From Deltaproteobacteria bacterium (lineage in GTDB: Bacteria; Desulfobacterota; Desulfobacteria; Desulfobacterales; Desulfosarcinaceae): a stretch of DNA of 64,000 nucleotides. The notes under the pieces were generated by a model that worked only from the letters and a program-made list of their open reading frames with translations, ran no database searches and was not told where the DNA came from. Each line of letters opens with the position of its first letter. Position 1 is the stretch's first letter. This document shows, one piece after another, positions 50,692-60,425 of the stretch. The stretch lies in the NCBI GenBank assembly GCA_020444075.1, contig JAHLLR010000020.1, forward strand, positions 1 to 64,000, written 5' to 3'. Position numbers and translations under genes: made by a program.

Positions 50692-50712
50692 TTGTCAATT
50701 AACTGACAACTG
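50692..50712 (+). repeat. Inverted repeat and right copy of the 10-bp direct repeat
   Basis: TTGTCA (50692-50697) and TGACAA (50704-50709) form an inverted repeat just after the MerR-like stop. The second half belongs to the CTGACAACTG copy (50703-50712). Confidence 0.6.
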
Positions 50713-50734
50713 TATTATATCTTGAAAACACGGG

Positions 50735-53563
50735 TTAGAAACTGTATCCGATGGAAAGATGAAACCGGCCTGCCGACTCGCCGTCATCCGGGTCCAGTTT
50801 GTGGCCGTAGAGCAGGCCCATGGGACCGATGGGGGTAATATAACGCAGACCGATGCCTACGGACGAACGGAACCGGTCCGAGCCGCCTTCCACCAGCGTA
50901 TGCTGTACGCTGCCGATGTCGAAGAAGGTCGTCAGCTCCAGATTCATCCCCAGATCGATGCGGGCCTCCAGGCTTCCGACTACTGCCGTCTTCCCGCCCA
51001 CGGGGTTTCCTGCATTGTCAACGCGCAGCAGATTCTCATCAAAGCCCCGGACGCTTTGAATGCCGCCCAGAAAAAACAGCTGGTCGTCCGGGACCAGTTC
51101 ACTGTCCGCATAGGGAATCACCTGCCCGATTCTGGCCAGCCCGGCAAAGGTCACTTTTTCCAGGGGGGTCCAGTAGTAGCGGGTATCGAACTGGTAGCGG
51201 AAAAAGTCGTCCAACTGGTTCTGGACTCCCTTGGAGATGTCCATACCGACGGATGAGAGCAGTCCCCGTGTAGGACGCACAAAAGAGTCCCGGCTGTCGT
51301 AGCGCACATAGGGGGTGGTCACGAAAATGGTACGGGTTTCATCATCCACTTCTTCCGGGGGGCGATCTTCGACACTGAACTGATCCCTTATTTCCAGTCG
51401 GAAGCTCAGCGCAGTGTTCACATGCTTGCCCCAGTCGCGGCCAAATCCTATCGATCCGCCGGTGGTTCTTGTGCCGAATGGCTGGTTGAATTCAGTCAGC
51501 TCTTCATTGAACGCACCGATGCTGGCCGTGGTGCGGGTGCCCAGAAACCGTGGTTCGGTCAGTCGGGTCTCCACCCGGTAGCCGGTCTGGCTGATTTCAG
51601 CTTCGGCCCACAGATCCTTGTTCAGGCCGAACAGGTTGTGATCGCCGGCTTTGGTGCGACCGAAAAAGCCGCTGTCCGACTGATAACCGGCGCTGGTTTG
51701 GGCGTAGTAGGGTTTGTTCTCTTCGATCTCCACAAAGAGGTCGACCGTTTTCTCTTTTTCCTTCAAACCGAAGGTGCGGTAGCTCACCCCGTGAAAAATC
51801 TCAAGATCTCTCAACCTGCGCTGGCCGTCATAAAGCGACTGCAACGACAGGGGCGTCCGGGGCTGGACTTCCAGTTCACGGCGAATGACCTTTTCAGCGG
51901 TTCTCAGGTTGCCGGACACGAAAATGTCTCCCATGGTCACCTGTGGACCCGCATCGACCTCGAAAACGATGTCCGCCCGGGTGCGGTCTTGGCTGTAGGT
52001 GACACTGGCCTGCACCGTGGCATGGGGGTAACCTTTCTCGGAAACCAGGCTGGCGATGGCTTCCTTTTCAACATCCAATGCAGCGGTGCGAAAAGGGTCA
52101 CCGATTTTGTGGACCAACACGTTCCTGGCCGTTGCTTCCGGCAAAACCGTCAACCCCTTGATCACAATGGAACCGACCGTTGTCCGGGGGCCTTCCTTGA
52201 TATTCAGAGAGATGTCGGCGCCGGTTTTGTCTTCATTGAAAGTTACCTCGGAATCCACCGTGCGCTCGCGAAATCCCTGTTTCAGGTAAAGGGTGGTGAC
52301 GGCATAGGTGTCCGTTTCCAAGGTTTCGGGAACAAAGGCACCCTCGTGGAAAATCGTTGGTGGGCGGGTGAGAATCTGTTTCCTGATTTCCTTTTCAGGG
52401 AGGGCGTGGTTGCCGGCAATGGTGACCCTGTCCACGATGGTTTGCGGCCCTTCGTGGATGACGAAGCGCAGCTGGAGGGTTTCCACCGGGGTGCCGGGCA
52501 CAAGGATCGTTTCCGCCTTGATCCGGACATCGAGAAACCCGTCCTCATGATACCGTTTTTTAATATTCCGGACGCTTTTTCTCACGCCGACATTGCTCCG
52601 GTTTCCGTCCTTGAAGATGGCCACATCCTTTTTCAGGGTCAGGTCCCAGAAACGCCGGTTTCCCTCGAAAGCCACCGTATAACGCCTCCCCTCGCGGACC
52701 AGGACGGTTACGTTTACCTGGTGTGAAGGGTCGGGTTCGTCGATACGGTAGGAAAGTTCGGCGTCCGCGAATCCTTTCCCGCGGTAGTACGCCAACAGGG
52801 TCTCCATGTCCTTTTTAAGCCGGTATTCGCTAAACCGGCCGGAGCCGGGCAACAGTGCACTTCTCCAGACGGCCATGCGCCTTTTCAGCGCATTGGAAGA
52901 AATACCCCGGTTGCCCTCGGTGGTCAGTCTGCCAAGGACATAGGGGGGGCCCTTGTCGATATCCACGACGATTACGGCGTTATTGTCTTCGGTGTCCCGC
53001 CGGGCTGTTATGGACACCTTCGGGTCCACGTAACCTTCTCTCCGATAACGGTTGATGACGGCTCCGGTCTGGTCGGACAGGTCCGCCGGGGTGTAGGGGT
53101 TGCCCGGGTAGAGGGTCATCTGGTTTAAAATATCCCGCTCGAAGAGTGGATAGTTGCCCGTGATTCGGATATCTCTGATGAATCGACAGGGGGTCAGGGT
53201 AAAGGTCACCGTCTCCCCTTTGGATTCGGAGGTCGAATCCACGTGGATGGCTGAAAAGCGGTGGCTCAGCCTGAGAACTTCGACGGATGCCTGCACAGCG
53301 CTTTTATCAAGGCGGTCCCCAGGGGTCATCCGGATGAGGCGTCTGGCCATGGCGGCGTAAGGCTCCCGCTGGTCCGGCGGGCCATCGATCACCACGCGGA
53401 TATCACTGATTATCGCCGCTGACCCATTTCCCATCATGACATCATTGTCTGCCATGATGTCGTCTTCGGCCAGGCTCCGGGCACCCGGAAGCAATAGAAT
53501 GCCGAGAACCAAGGCACACAGGCGCATCTGTTTTTTTTGTCGCTGGGTCACCCGCTTATTCAC
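50735..53563 (-). CDS. Omp85/TamA-like outer membrane assembly protein with seven POTRA domains
   Basis: A 942-residue outer-membrane protein: signal peptide (LCALVLGILLLPGARSLA), then seven consecutive POTRA domains by my count (about residues 51-125, 126-205, 206-292, 293-372, 373-458, 459-539, 540-617). Most open with an I-x-I-x-GN-type strand and end with an x-GP turn. A 16-strand barrel domain runs from about 618 to 942, with GGIQSVRGFDENLLR and a terminal aromatic (IGYSF). TamA has three POTRA domains and BamA five. It overlaps tamB (GTGA), so it most likely acts as the TamA partner in outer-membrane protein or lipid delivery. Confidence 0.88.
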   Translation of the reverse strand: MNKRVTQRQKKQMRLCALVLGILLLPGARSLAEDDIMADNDVMMGNGSAAIISDIRVVIDGPPDQREPYAAMARRLIRMTPGDRLDKSAVQASVEVLRLSHRFSAIHVDSTSESKGETVTFTLTPCRFIRDIRITGNYPLFERDILNQMTLYPGNPYTPADLSDQTGAVINRYRREGYVDPKVSITARRDTEDNNAVIVVDIDKGPPYVLGRLTTEGNRGISSNALKRRMAVWRSALLPGSGRFSEYRLKKDMETLLAYYRGKGFADAELSYRIDEPDPSHQVNVTVLVREGRRYTVAFEGNRRFWDLTLKKDVAIFKDGNRSNVGVRKSVRNIKKRYHEDGFLDVRIKAETILVPGTPVETLQLRFVIHEGPQTIVDRVTIAGNHALPEKEIRKQILTRPPTIFHEGAFVPETLETDTYAVTTLYLKQGFRERTVDSEVTFNEDKTGADISLNIKEGPRTTVGSIVIKGLTVLPEATARNVLVHKIGDPFRTAALDVEKEAIASLVSEKGYPHATVQASVTYSQDRTRADIVFEVDAGPQVTMGDIFVSGNLRTAEKVIRRELEVQPRTPLSLQSLYDGQRRLRDLEIFHGVSYRTFGLKEKEKTVDLFVEIEENKPYYAQTSAGYQSDSGFFGRTKAGDHNLFGLNKDLWAEAEISQTGYRVETRLTEPRFLGTRTTASIGAFNEELTEFNQPFGTRTTGGSIGFGRDWGKHVNTALSFRLEIRDQFSVEDRPPEEVDDETRTIFVTTPYVRYDSRDSFVRPTRGLLSSVGMDISKGVQNQLDDFFRYQFDTRYYWTPLEKVTFAGLARIGQVIPYADSELVPDDQLFFLGGIQSVRGFDENLLRVDNAGNPVGGKTAVVGSLEARIDLGMNLELTTFFDIGSVQHTLVEGGSDRFRSSVGIGLRYITPIGPMGLLYGHKLDPDDGESAGRFHLSIGYSF

Positions 53564-56500
53564 CTGAATTCGATTCGAAATACCAGTTCTGATCCGTATA
53601 TGCCCTGGTTGTCCTGAAATCCGCTGACCAGAATGTGCTCCAACAGTTTATATTCCGTAATGGCCCGCTGGATGAATTCGCCATCCTTGGACTCCACCGC
53701 GTATTTGACGGTCATACGATCGGAAAGATGTTTGCCCACGGTCACCTTGACTTCGCCGGCATCCTGACCACCGCCGCTGCCGTTGGTTTCCAGTTTCAGA
53801 ATATCGACTCCCGTGGTTTTTTTGATGTCGGCTCCAAAGGTGTCGGCAAGCATTTCCGCCATGATCTGGCCGGTGCTGCGTTTTGCAGCCCCCTCGCCGG
53901 CGGTTAATTCCTGGGCGGTTTGACCGAAAAGGATCAGGGACAGGATGTCTGAATCGGTTTCCGTCGGCACCGAGGAAAGCTTCAGATCCAGATTGTCGGG
54001 GGTGCCTTTGATGGCCAGCTTGATTGTCCAGGTTCGGATGGAAGTTTCGCTTTCGATGTCGATTTCAGCTTCGGTTTTGTAGGGATTGATAAAGTCGATG
54101 ATGCCCTTTTTAACATCGAAAGTCTTTTTTTGAAAGGTGACGGTGCCTTCCTTGACCTGGGCACGGCCGCTGATCACGGGATAGTCCAGACGTCCACCGA
54201 TTTTCAGGTCCGGGCTGATCTCAAGCTGGGCAAGGTTGTTCTGGACCAAAAAAGGCTGCCGATGGTTGAGACTGATATCCAGGTTGACCGTATCAAAATA
54301 AGGGATAGATAAGGGACGGGTCGCCGGGGTGACGGCCCGCTGCCGGCCGGTCGTCATCTGCAGCAGGTTAATCTTCACATCTTTGTAGTAAAGCCCTTCT
54401 AAGAGAACAATCTCTCCCCTGGCAGCAGCGTTGCGCTGGTCGCCCGTGATTTTGATGTCGCCATTGAGCAGAACGGTCAGTGTGTCGGGAACTTCAAGCG
54501 GAAGGGATTTCGCTTCCAGGGAAATATTCACCCGGGTCGGGGTGAATTTTTCATGAGCGATGGTGCCGCCGAGGTTGAACGATCCCGTATCCAGGAATCC
54601 ACTTAAGGTGTCGATGCGGATATTGTCGCGGGTCAGGTGAATGCGCCCGTTGAGATCGTGCACCTTTTGAACCAGACCGGGCACGGTCATGCCGATGTTT
54701 TCAAGCTCGATGCGGGCATCGAATTGCGGGTCGTCGGTGTCGCCGGCAATTTTACCCGTCAAGGTCAGGATGCCGGTGGCATCGGCCAGTTCGTCGTTGA
54801 AAAGGCCTGCTGCGGTAAGGGGGATCCGGCCGTTGAGTTCTATATTCAGGCGTCCGCCGACCCGGGCATCTCCCTTCAGATGAAGGCTTCCCGAAGAGAG
54901 CACCGCCGCCTCGAATCCGGGAATGGTCAGCTCCTGGTCGACCAGTTGGGCAACCATGCGGCCAGACTGAATCAACGAGATATCTTTGAACAGCAGATGA
55001 AATGCCTTCAGATCCACGTTTACCGAGGCGTGGGCGGCATCCCGGATATTTCCGGCTGCCTGGACCCGGCCGGTCAGCGTACCATGAAAATCCGGTTTTC
55101 CCGCGGCCTTGAAGTAACTGTGGGTTTCGGTGCGGTCAAATATCAGGCGGGCATCGAAATCTCCCTTTTTCAGGTCACAGGTGGCGTCCATGTCAAAATT
55201 CAGGTTTCCCGTGATCCTGGCCAGCATGTCATGGAGGCTGAAATCGAGATTGACATCTTCGATGACTTCCTCATTGAAGATCATGTCGGAGATGGTCAGA
55301 TGACCGTCGATGTCCGGGTTTTCCAGGCTGCCTTTTCCGGCGGCATCGAGGTGCAGCATGCCTTCTCCGGGAAAAAAGTCATGCAGCCGCTGGATGCGGG
55401 AGATGGAGATGCCGGCCGATTTAATGTGCAGGTCAATGGTCTTATCCAAACCCACCGATCCGCCACCCTCGACCTGTTCGCCGGGGGCAACCGCAGCCAG
55501 GAACCGGTCCAGCCACAGGCGCCTGTCCGCCAGGCGGACGTCGAGTGAAAGCGTCTCTACGGGCTGACCGGCCAGATTGGCCTGCCTGCCGTCAAGGGAG
55601 ATATGACCGGCGGGATTTTCAAGACTGCCCCCCAGCATGCCTGTGAGGGAAAAATGGCCGCTTGCCGCACCGATAAAATCCCCGGGGTCAAAGTGCTTTG
55701 AATCAATGGTGAAGTCCAGGGGTGGGTCTTCGACCCGGCGAAGCGTGCCGGGATCCAGCACGCGGATGCTGCCCGCCGCGTTGAATGCGGACTCGTGATT
55801 GCGCAGCTGGAGCCGATCCACAAAGACGGTGCCGGCCTTCAACCGCACGCGGGCATCAACGTCACCGATGGTGGCATCATGAGTGGCCAGCGCCGTGGCG
55901 TTGAGGGAGAGTCCACCCGTCAGCATTCCAAGCGGGCCGCCCACCTGCAGCCGGCCGTCGAGGGTTCCGTTGATAGGCGGGGAGTCCATAAAGGCTGCAG
56001 GGGTCAGCGTGTCCAGGGTGAGGGCAAGCGCGTTGACAAATTCGGGGTCGATGCCGCCGCTGTCCGGCAGCAGCCGCAGGCGGCCATTGCCCTGGATCCG
56101 GGTCCCCCGGTTATGCAGGCTCAGAGTGGTCAGGTCCAGCCGGCCGTCATGGTCCAGGTGGGCTTTGAGGGTAAGATCTCCGAGGGTATAGGTATCGACT
56201 TTCAGGTTCTTCGAGGTCAGGTCCACCGAGAATTGAGGTCGGTTCAAATTGCCGCCTACGGTCAGCGCCGCCTTGCAGGCGCCCTGGACGGACGGTAGCC
56301 CCACGACGGCCAGGGCCCGGGAGAGGTTATCTGCCGTCAATGACAGTTTGCCGGCAAGGGCTCCGTCATCCATCTGAAATCGGCCCTCCCCGGCCAGTTC
56401 GACACCGTCGGCAGCGGCGTTGAAGCGGGATAGGGAAATTGTGCCGCGGTTCAACCGGGCCGACAGGTTGACGTCGGCGTCGACCGGTCTGTCCATGCCG

Positions 56501-57777
56501 GGGACGAGCAGGCGCCGTCCCGACGCCTTGATTGCCAGCCGGGCCGACATGCCTGAGGGGATGACGCCGTTTCCGGTTAATGAGACCCGACTGGCCGATG
56601 CGCCGCTGATATCGATAAACGGTTTCAGCCACCGGTTGAGGTTTGGGATGTCCTGCACCAGGGTGAGCGCATAGGCGATGGCGTTGACATCTGCCGGCGG
56701 AGCGAGAAAGCCTGTTGGAAATGCATCACGCAGGTTTACCGTTCCATTGAGGATGGCCGAACCGTCTGCCAGCCGGAGCGCGGCTTTATCGATTGTTACC
56801 TGCCGATCTTTAAGGTCAATGGAAAAATCACCACGGTCCACCGGCTGACCGGCAATCACACCCTTGCCAACGGTCATGTCGAGCCTGGCATCAGGGTTGG
56901 CCACGGTTCCCTTGATGGCGAGTTTGGCGTTTACCGGGCCGGCATAATCTCCGGCAAGATTGAAAATTGACTTCAATTCGGCCAGCTGGCTGTCGACGGA
57001 CAAAACAGCGTCGACCAGTGGCGTCGTAAATAGACTGTCGGCCGAACCGGAGAGCCTCGATTCAGTGTGTCCGGAGGTGACATCCAGGGTGGACACGCTC
57101 AATTTGTCGCCATCCAGATGTGCCTTTAAAACGATGCGGGCCGGTTCAGGACGGATGCCGGCGCTGTTGAACCGGAAGCTGTCCACCGCCAGTTCCAGGT
57201 TGCCGGAGCGGGCCATTAGATTTCCCGCGGCGAAAAGGGCGAGTCCGGTGGCTTCCAGGCGCATGGTGGCATCTGACGGGGTAAACGTGAATCGGCCGTC
57301 GGTTAGCCGTACAGATTCAAAAACGATATTGAAGGGCAGTCCGGTGCTGTCGGTCGCCGGTGCGTCCGCCTCCTTTTGCCGGGCAACCGGCATCAGGGCG
57401 GTCATCAGGTTGAGGCCTGTCGCCGCATCCATGGCGAGGTCTGCCCATGGACCCTGAAGCAGTAGGCGATTCAGTCGGATCTCCCGTTTCCACAGGCTCT
57501 TCCAGTCAAGCCCCACGGAAAGATGCGTAAAACCCGCCAGGGAAAGCCCCCGGGAGTCATGGAGCACAACGCCATACAAGTCAAGGCCTGGGCGAACGAG
57601 AGACAGACCGAGCTTCTCGGCGGTTACCTGGCCGGGGATCGCCGTGTTGATCCGGGACTGTACCCATTGAAGACCCTGGTTGGATTTAATCCAGAAGAGG
57701 GCGCCGCAGAAAACAATGCCCACTGCGGCCACCAGGGTGGCGGCGACCAGCAGTGTGGATTTGAGCATGGGTTTCAT
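53560..57777 (-). CDS. tamB: Translocation and assembly module protein TamB
   Basis: A 1405-residue protein with an N-terminal membrane anchor (LLVAATLVAAVGIVFCGALFWI), a very long beta-rich region with repeated strands of alternating polar and hydrophobic residues (AsmA/TamB-like groove), and the C-terminal TamB (DUF490) domain ending LVFRIEFR. KEGTVTFQKKTFDVKKGIIDFINPY and ILSLILFGQTAQEL are typical of that domain. TamB bridges inner and outer membranes and moves lipids or assists outer-membrane protein folding with TamA. It is followed by the overlapping Omp85 gene. An attenuator-like inverted repeat precedes it. Confidence 0.93.
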   Translation of the reverse strand: MKPMLKSTLLVAATLVAAVGIVFCGALFWIKSNQGLQWVQSRINTAIPGQVTAEKLGLSLVRPGLDLYGVVLHDSRGLSLAGFTHLSVGLDWKSLWKREIRLNRLLLQGPWADLAMDAATGLNLMTALMPVARQKEADAPATDSTGLPFNIVFESVRLTDGRFTFTPSDATMRLEATGLALFAAGNLMARSGNLELAVDSFRFNSAGIRPEPARIVLKAHLDGDKLSVSTLDVTSGHTESRLSGSADSLFTTPLVDAVLSVDSQLAELKSIFNLAGDYAGPVNAKLAIKGTVANPDARLDMTVGKGVIAGQPVDRGDFSIDLKDRQVTIDKAALRLADGSAILNGTVNLRDAFPTGFLAPPADVNAIAYALTLVQDIPNLNRWLKPFIDISGASASRVSLTGNGVIPSGMSARLAIKASGRRLLVPGMDRPVDADVNLSARLNRGTISLSRFNAAADGVELAGEGRFQMDDGALAGKLSLTADNLSRALAVVGLPSVQGACKAALTVGGNLNRPQFSVDLTSKNLKVDTYTLGDLTLKAHLDHDGRLDLTTLSLHNRGTRIQGNGRLRLLPDSGGIDPEFVNALALTLDTLTPAAFMDSPPINGTLDGRLQVGGPLGMLTGGLSLNATALATHDATIGDVDARVRLKAGTVFVDRLQLRNHESAFNAAGSIRVLDPGTLRRVEDPPLDFTIDSKHFDPGDFIGAASGHFSLTGMLGGSLENPAGHISLDGRQANLAGQPVETLSLDVRLADRRLWLDRFLAAVAPGEQVEGGGSVGLDKTIDLHIKSAGISISRIQRLHDFFPGEGMLHLDAAGKGSLENPDIDGHLTISDMIFNEEVIEDVNLDFSLHDMLARITGNLNFDMDATCDLKKGDFDARLIFDRTETHSYFKAAGKPDFHGTLTGRVQAAGNIRDAAHASVNVDLKAFHLLFKDISLIQSGRMVAQLVDQELTIPGFEAAVLSSGSLHLKGDARVGGRLNIELNGRIPLTAAGLFNDELADATGILTLTGKIAGDTDDPQFDARIELENIGMTVPGLVQKVHDLNGRIHLTRDNIRIDTLSGFLDTGSFNLGGTIAHEKFTPTRVNISLEAKSLPLEVPDTLTVLLNGDIKITGDQRNAAARGEIVLLEGLYYKDVKINLLQMTTGRQRAVTPATRPLSIPYFDTVNLDISLNHRQPFLVQNNLAQLEISPDLKIGGRLDYPVISGRAQVKEGTVTFQKKTFDVKKGIIDFINPYKTEAEIDIESETSIRTWTIKLAIKGTPDNLDLKLSSVPTETDSDILSLILFGQTAQELTAGEGAAKRSTGQIMAEMLADTFGADIKKTTGVDILKLETNGSGGGQDAGEVKVTVGKHLSDRMTVKYAVESKDGEFIQRAITEYKLLEHILVSGFQDNQGIYGSELVFRIEFR

Positions 57778-57783
57778 GGGAAC

Positions 57784-57832
57784 AAAAAATACCGCCTTCC
57801 GAGGAAAAGGACAATCTCAAAAGGCGGTATTT
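57784..57832 (-). terminator. Inverted repeat with T-run directly before tamB
   Basis: Minus-strand AAATACCGCCTT (57832-57821) pairs perfectly over 12 bp with AAGGCGGTATTT (57798-57787), and a run of T (57789-57784) ends 6 nt before the tamB ATG. The ferritin gene has its own terminator further upstream, so this one probably attenuates tamB. Confidence 0.6.
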
Positions 57833-57846
57833 CAAAGGTTTTATAG

Positions 57847-57880
57847 AAAAAGGCGCCGTCTTCGAGCCGGTGACCGCGCC
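57847..57880 (-). terminator. Rho-independent terminator of the ferritin gene
   Basis: Minus-strand GGCGC-GTC and GAC-GCGCC arms (57880-57852, one G-G mismatch) are followed by five T (57851-57847), 50 nt after the ferritin stop. Confidence 0.7.
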
Positions 57881-57930
57881 ACCCCCTGCGCCCTTTTCCA
57901 CACGGTAAATGCGGTTTTTCAATTAAAGGA

Positions 57931-58479
57931 TCATGCGCCCGCAGCAGCCATGGCGGCCGCCACGCCCTTGCTGAAGTCGGTCGGTACGGTGGTCATCCGA
58001 CCGGCCAGTTCCCGGTCCAGCATCATCAATCCCTGGGGGTTGTCACTGATGAGTTTGAGCTGGGCGATGATGTCGTTGTCGTTTTCCTCCTCCTCCACCT
58101 GCTCGGTCACATACCACTCCAGAAAGATCTGGGACGCGTGATCCTTTTCGGCAATGGCAACCTCCATGAGGTCGTTGATGGATCGGGTGATGAACTGCTC
58201 GTGGGCCAGGGTCTGGGTAAACAAGTCCAGGGGAGACTTAAAATCCGCCGGCGGCGCCTGGATGGCGGCCAGCTTTACCTGCGCGCCCTGCCGTTGGATA
58301 TACTCGAAGATCTTCATGGCGTGCAGCATCTCTTCGTGGTACTGCACCATGAACCAGTTGGCAAAGCCTTTGAGGCCTACCTGGTTGCAGTGGGCCGACA
58401 TGGACATGTAAAGGATGGCCGAATACATTTCCCGGTTGACCTGCTCGTTCAACGCCTGGGTCATTTTATCACTGATCAT
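57931..58479 (-). CDS. ftnA: Non-haem bacterial ferritin
   Basis: A 182-residue four-helix-bundle protein. The diiron ligands are visible: E near residue 17 (NREMYSAILYMSM), E and H in HEEMLHAMKIFEYI (about residues 49-53), E in AHEQFITRS, and WYVTEQVEEEENDNDII for the last helix pair. It oxidises Fe2+ and stores iron in 24-mers. The Ala-rich tail (GVAAAMAAAGA) is an unusual extension. AAGGAGAG precedes the ATG. Transcribed alone, it would guard an anaerobe from iron-driven oxidative damage. Confidence 0.95.
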   Translation of the reverse strand: MISDKMTQALNEQVNREMYSAILYMSMSAHCNQVGLKGFANWFMVQYHEEMLHAMKIFEYIQRQGAQVKLAAIQAPPADFKSPLDLFTQTLAHEQFITRSINDLMEVAIAEKDHASQIFLEWYVTEQVEEEENDNDIIAQLKLISDNPQGLMMLDRELAGRMTTVPTDFSKGVAAAMAAAGA

Positions 58480-58852
58480 GCATCTCTCCTTCCCGTTTGG
58501 TGGCGATTATTGGTAACGCATGTATGGCCGGCACTTGCCGCCATTGGCAGGCTGCTGAAAAACGATTGCGTTTGGCCATACGGTGTTAAAATCCGGCTCA
58601 AAATGCTCATTGATCACCTCTAAACTCCGCTTTTTCGCCGAATTTTGCCTTGTCGGGCCTGCACTCATGACATTTTTCAACACTCTGTTGGTGGAGCGGG
58701 GCCGGGCGGTTCTGTTTTAAGGACATTGTGGAAAGCAGAATCATCCCGACTGATCGACTGCCCAACAGTAATCACCGGCAACCCGGTCTTCAAGGGGCGG
58801 ACAATAATGCAGATAGGATTGGATAGGAATGAAAAGAACGCGGTGCTTCCGG
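58480..58852. other. Intergenic region with a dispersed-repeat-like element
   Basis: A 373-bp region between ferritin and gdhA. Its middle holds the element at 58549-58687. The rest (58690-58852) shows no gene or clear signal. Confidence 0.55.
58549..58687. repeat. Imperfect-ended intergenic repeat (MITE-like)
   Basis: The ends GGCTGCTGAAAAACG (58549-58563) and, inverted, AGTGTTGAAAAATG (58684-58671) are imperfect inverted copies about 110 bp apart. In between lies TCAAAATGCTCATTGA and CTCCGCTTTTTCGCCG. I recall similar non-coding elements as frequent in Desulfobacterales genomes, but cannot verify it here. Confidence 0.45.
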
Positions 58853-60202
58853 CTAAATGATCCCCTGGTCCAGCATCGTGTCGGCCACCTTGATGAAACC
58901 GGCGATATTGGCGCCCATGAGATAATTGCCCGGACTGCCGTAGGCGTCGGCGGCGGCCAGGCAGGTGTCGTGAATGCCTTTCATGATGATCTTCAGCCGG
59001 CTGTCCACCTCCTCGCCGAGCCAGGCCAGGCGGATGCTGTTCTGGGTCAGTTCAAGGCCGGAGACGGCCACGCCACCGGCATTGGCAGCTTTGCTGGGCG
59101 CGTAGAGAATTCCCTTGTCCGTGAAAATGTCCCGGGCGTCGAGGGTACAGGGCATGCTGGCGCCTTCGCACACCAGTTTGACGTTGTTGTTGATCAGATG
59201 GTAGGCGTCCTGTTTGCTGATTTCATTCTGGGTGGCGCAGGGAAAGACGCACTGGGCACGGTGTCGCCACAGGGGATTCGACTCCTGGTCCGGGGTCGCC
59301 GGTGTGTAGACGGCGTGGGCATATCGGTCGATATATTTGCTGAGCCTGCCTCGCCGGATGTTTTTCAGGTGGCAGACGAATGCCAGCTTGTCCGCATCGA
59401 TTCCCTCTTCATCGTAGATGTGACCCGATGAATCGGACAGGGTAACCACCTTGGCCCCCATCTCGATCAATTTGCGGGTGGTGGCCTGGGCCACATTGCC
59501 GGATCCGGAGACCAGGCAGGTTTTTCCAGAGAGGGCGTCATTGCGGGTGGCCAGCATCTGGGCGGCGAAATAGACGCATCCGAACCCGGCCGCTTCAGGC
59601 CGGATCAAACTGCCGCCCCAGCCCAGCCCTTTGCCGGTCAACACGCCGGTGAATTTATTTTTCAATTTGCGGTACATGCCGAACAAATAGCCGATTTCAC
59701 GGGACCCCACACCGATATCCCCTTCGGGCACATCCGTGTTTGCTCCGATATGCCGGAACAGCTCGGCCATAAAGCTCTGGCAGAAACGCATCACCTCACC
59801 GTCCGATTTACCCTTGGGTTCAAAGTCTGTTCCACCCGCGGCGCCGCCTAAGGGCAGGGTGGTCAGGGCATTTTTGAAGACGTGTTCGAAGGCTAAAAAT
59901 TTTAAAATGCTCTGGTTTACCGACGGGTGAAACCTGAGTCCGCCTTTGTACGGGCCGATGGCACTGCTCATTTCCACCCGGAACCCCCGGTTGACCTTGA
60001 TCTGGCCCATGTCGTCCATCCAGGGCACGCGAAAAGTGATGATGCGCTCGGGTTCCACGATCCGTTCTGCAATGCTGTGGTGGCGGTATTCGGGGGTTTT
60101 GTCCAGTACCGGTCTGACGCTGGTCATCACGTCGCTGACCGCCTGGATAAATTCTTTTTCATGGGGATCTCGGGCCAGTGTGCTTTGCGGAATATCGGTC
60201 AT
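58853..60202 (-). CDS. gdhA: NADP-type glutamate dehydrogenase
   Basis: A 449-residue enzyme, close to the 447 of E. coli GdhA. [25 protein letters not shown]-type glutamate site near residue 80 (here [11 protein letters not shown]), [21 protein letters not shown] near residue 115, [17 protein letters not shown], then the nucleotide fold [24 protein letters not shown]. It makes glutamate from 2-oxoglutarate and ammonia. ATG 60202 has AAGGTG in front; GTG 60211 is an alternative start. Confidence 0.96.
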   Translation of the reverse strand: [449 protein letters not shown]

Positions 60203-60396
60203 GTCAATCACCTTCGAGTTGAAGCGGTTTTCGTTTTCTGAGCAGTGAACAGGGCTCTGTTTTAGGTCATCGGCGATGATTCTGCAAATCTTTTTTGGGA
60301 GGGGACGGTTTTGAAACTCGATTCTAAAATGCGTTCAGGCCGGGTTCCAATCGTAAATAAATCAATTTGTTGTGCCCTGTTTTGCAAAAAAAGCTA

Positions 60397-60425
60397 TTGT
60401 TTTTTGGTAAGGTGGCCGATAATAT
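60397..60425 (+). promoter_or_regulatory. Candidate sigma-70 promoter of flgM
   Basis: TTGTTT (60397-60402), a 17-nt spacer and TAATAT (60420-60425), 32 nt before the flgM start codon. Confidence 0.6.
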
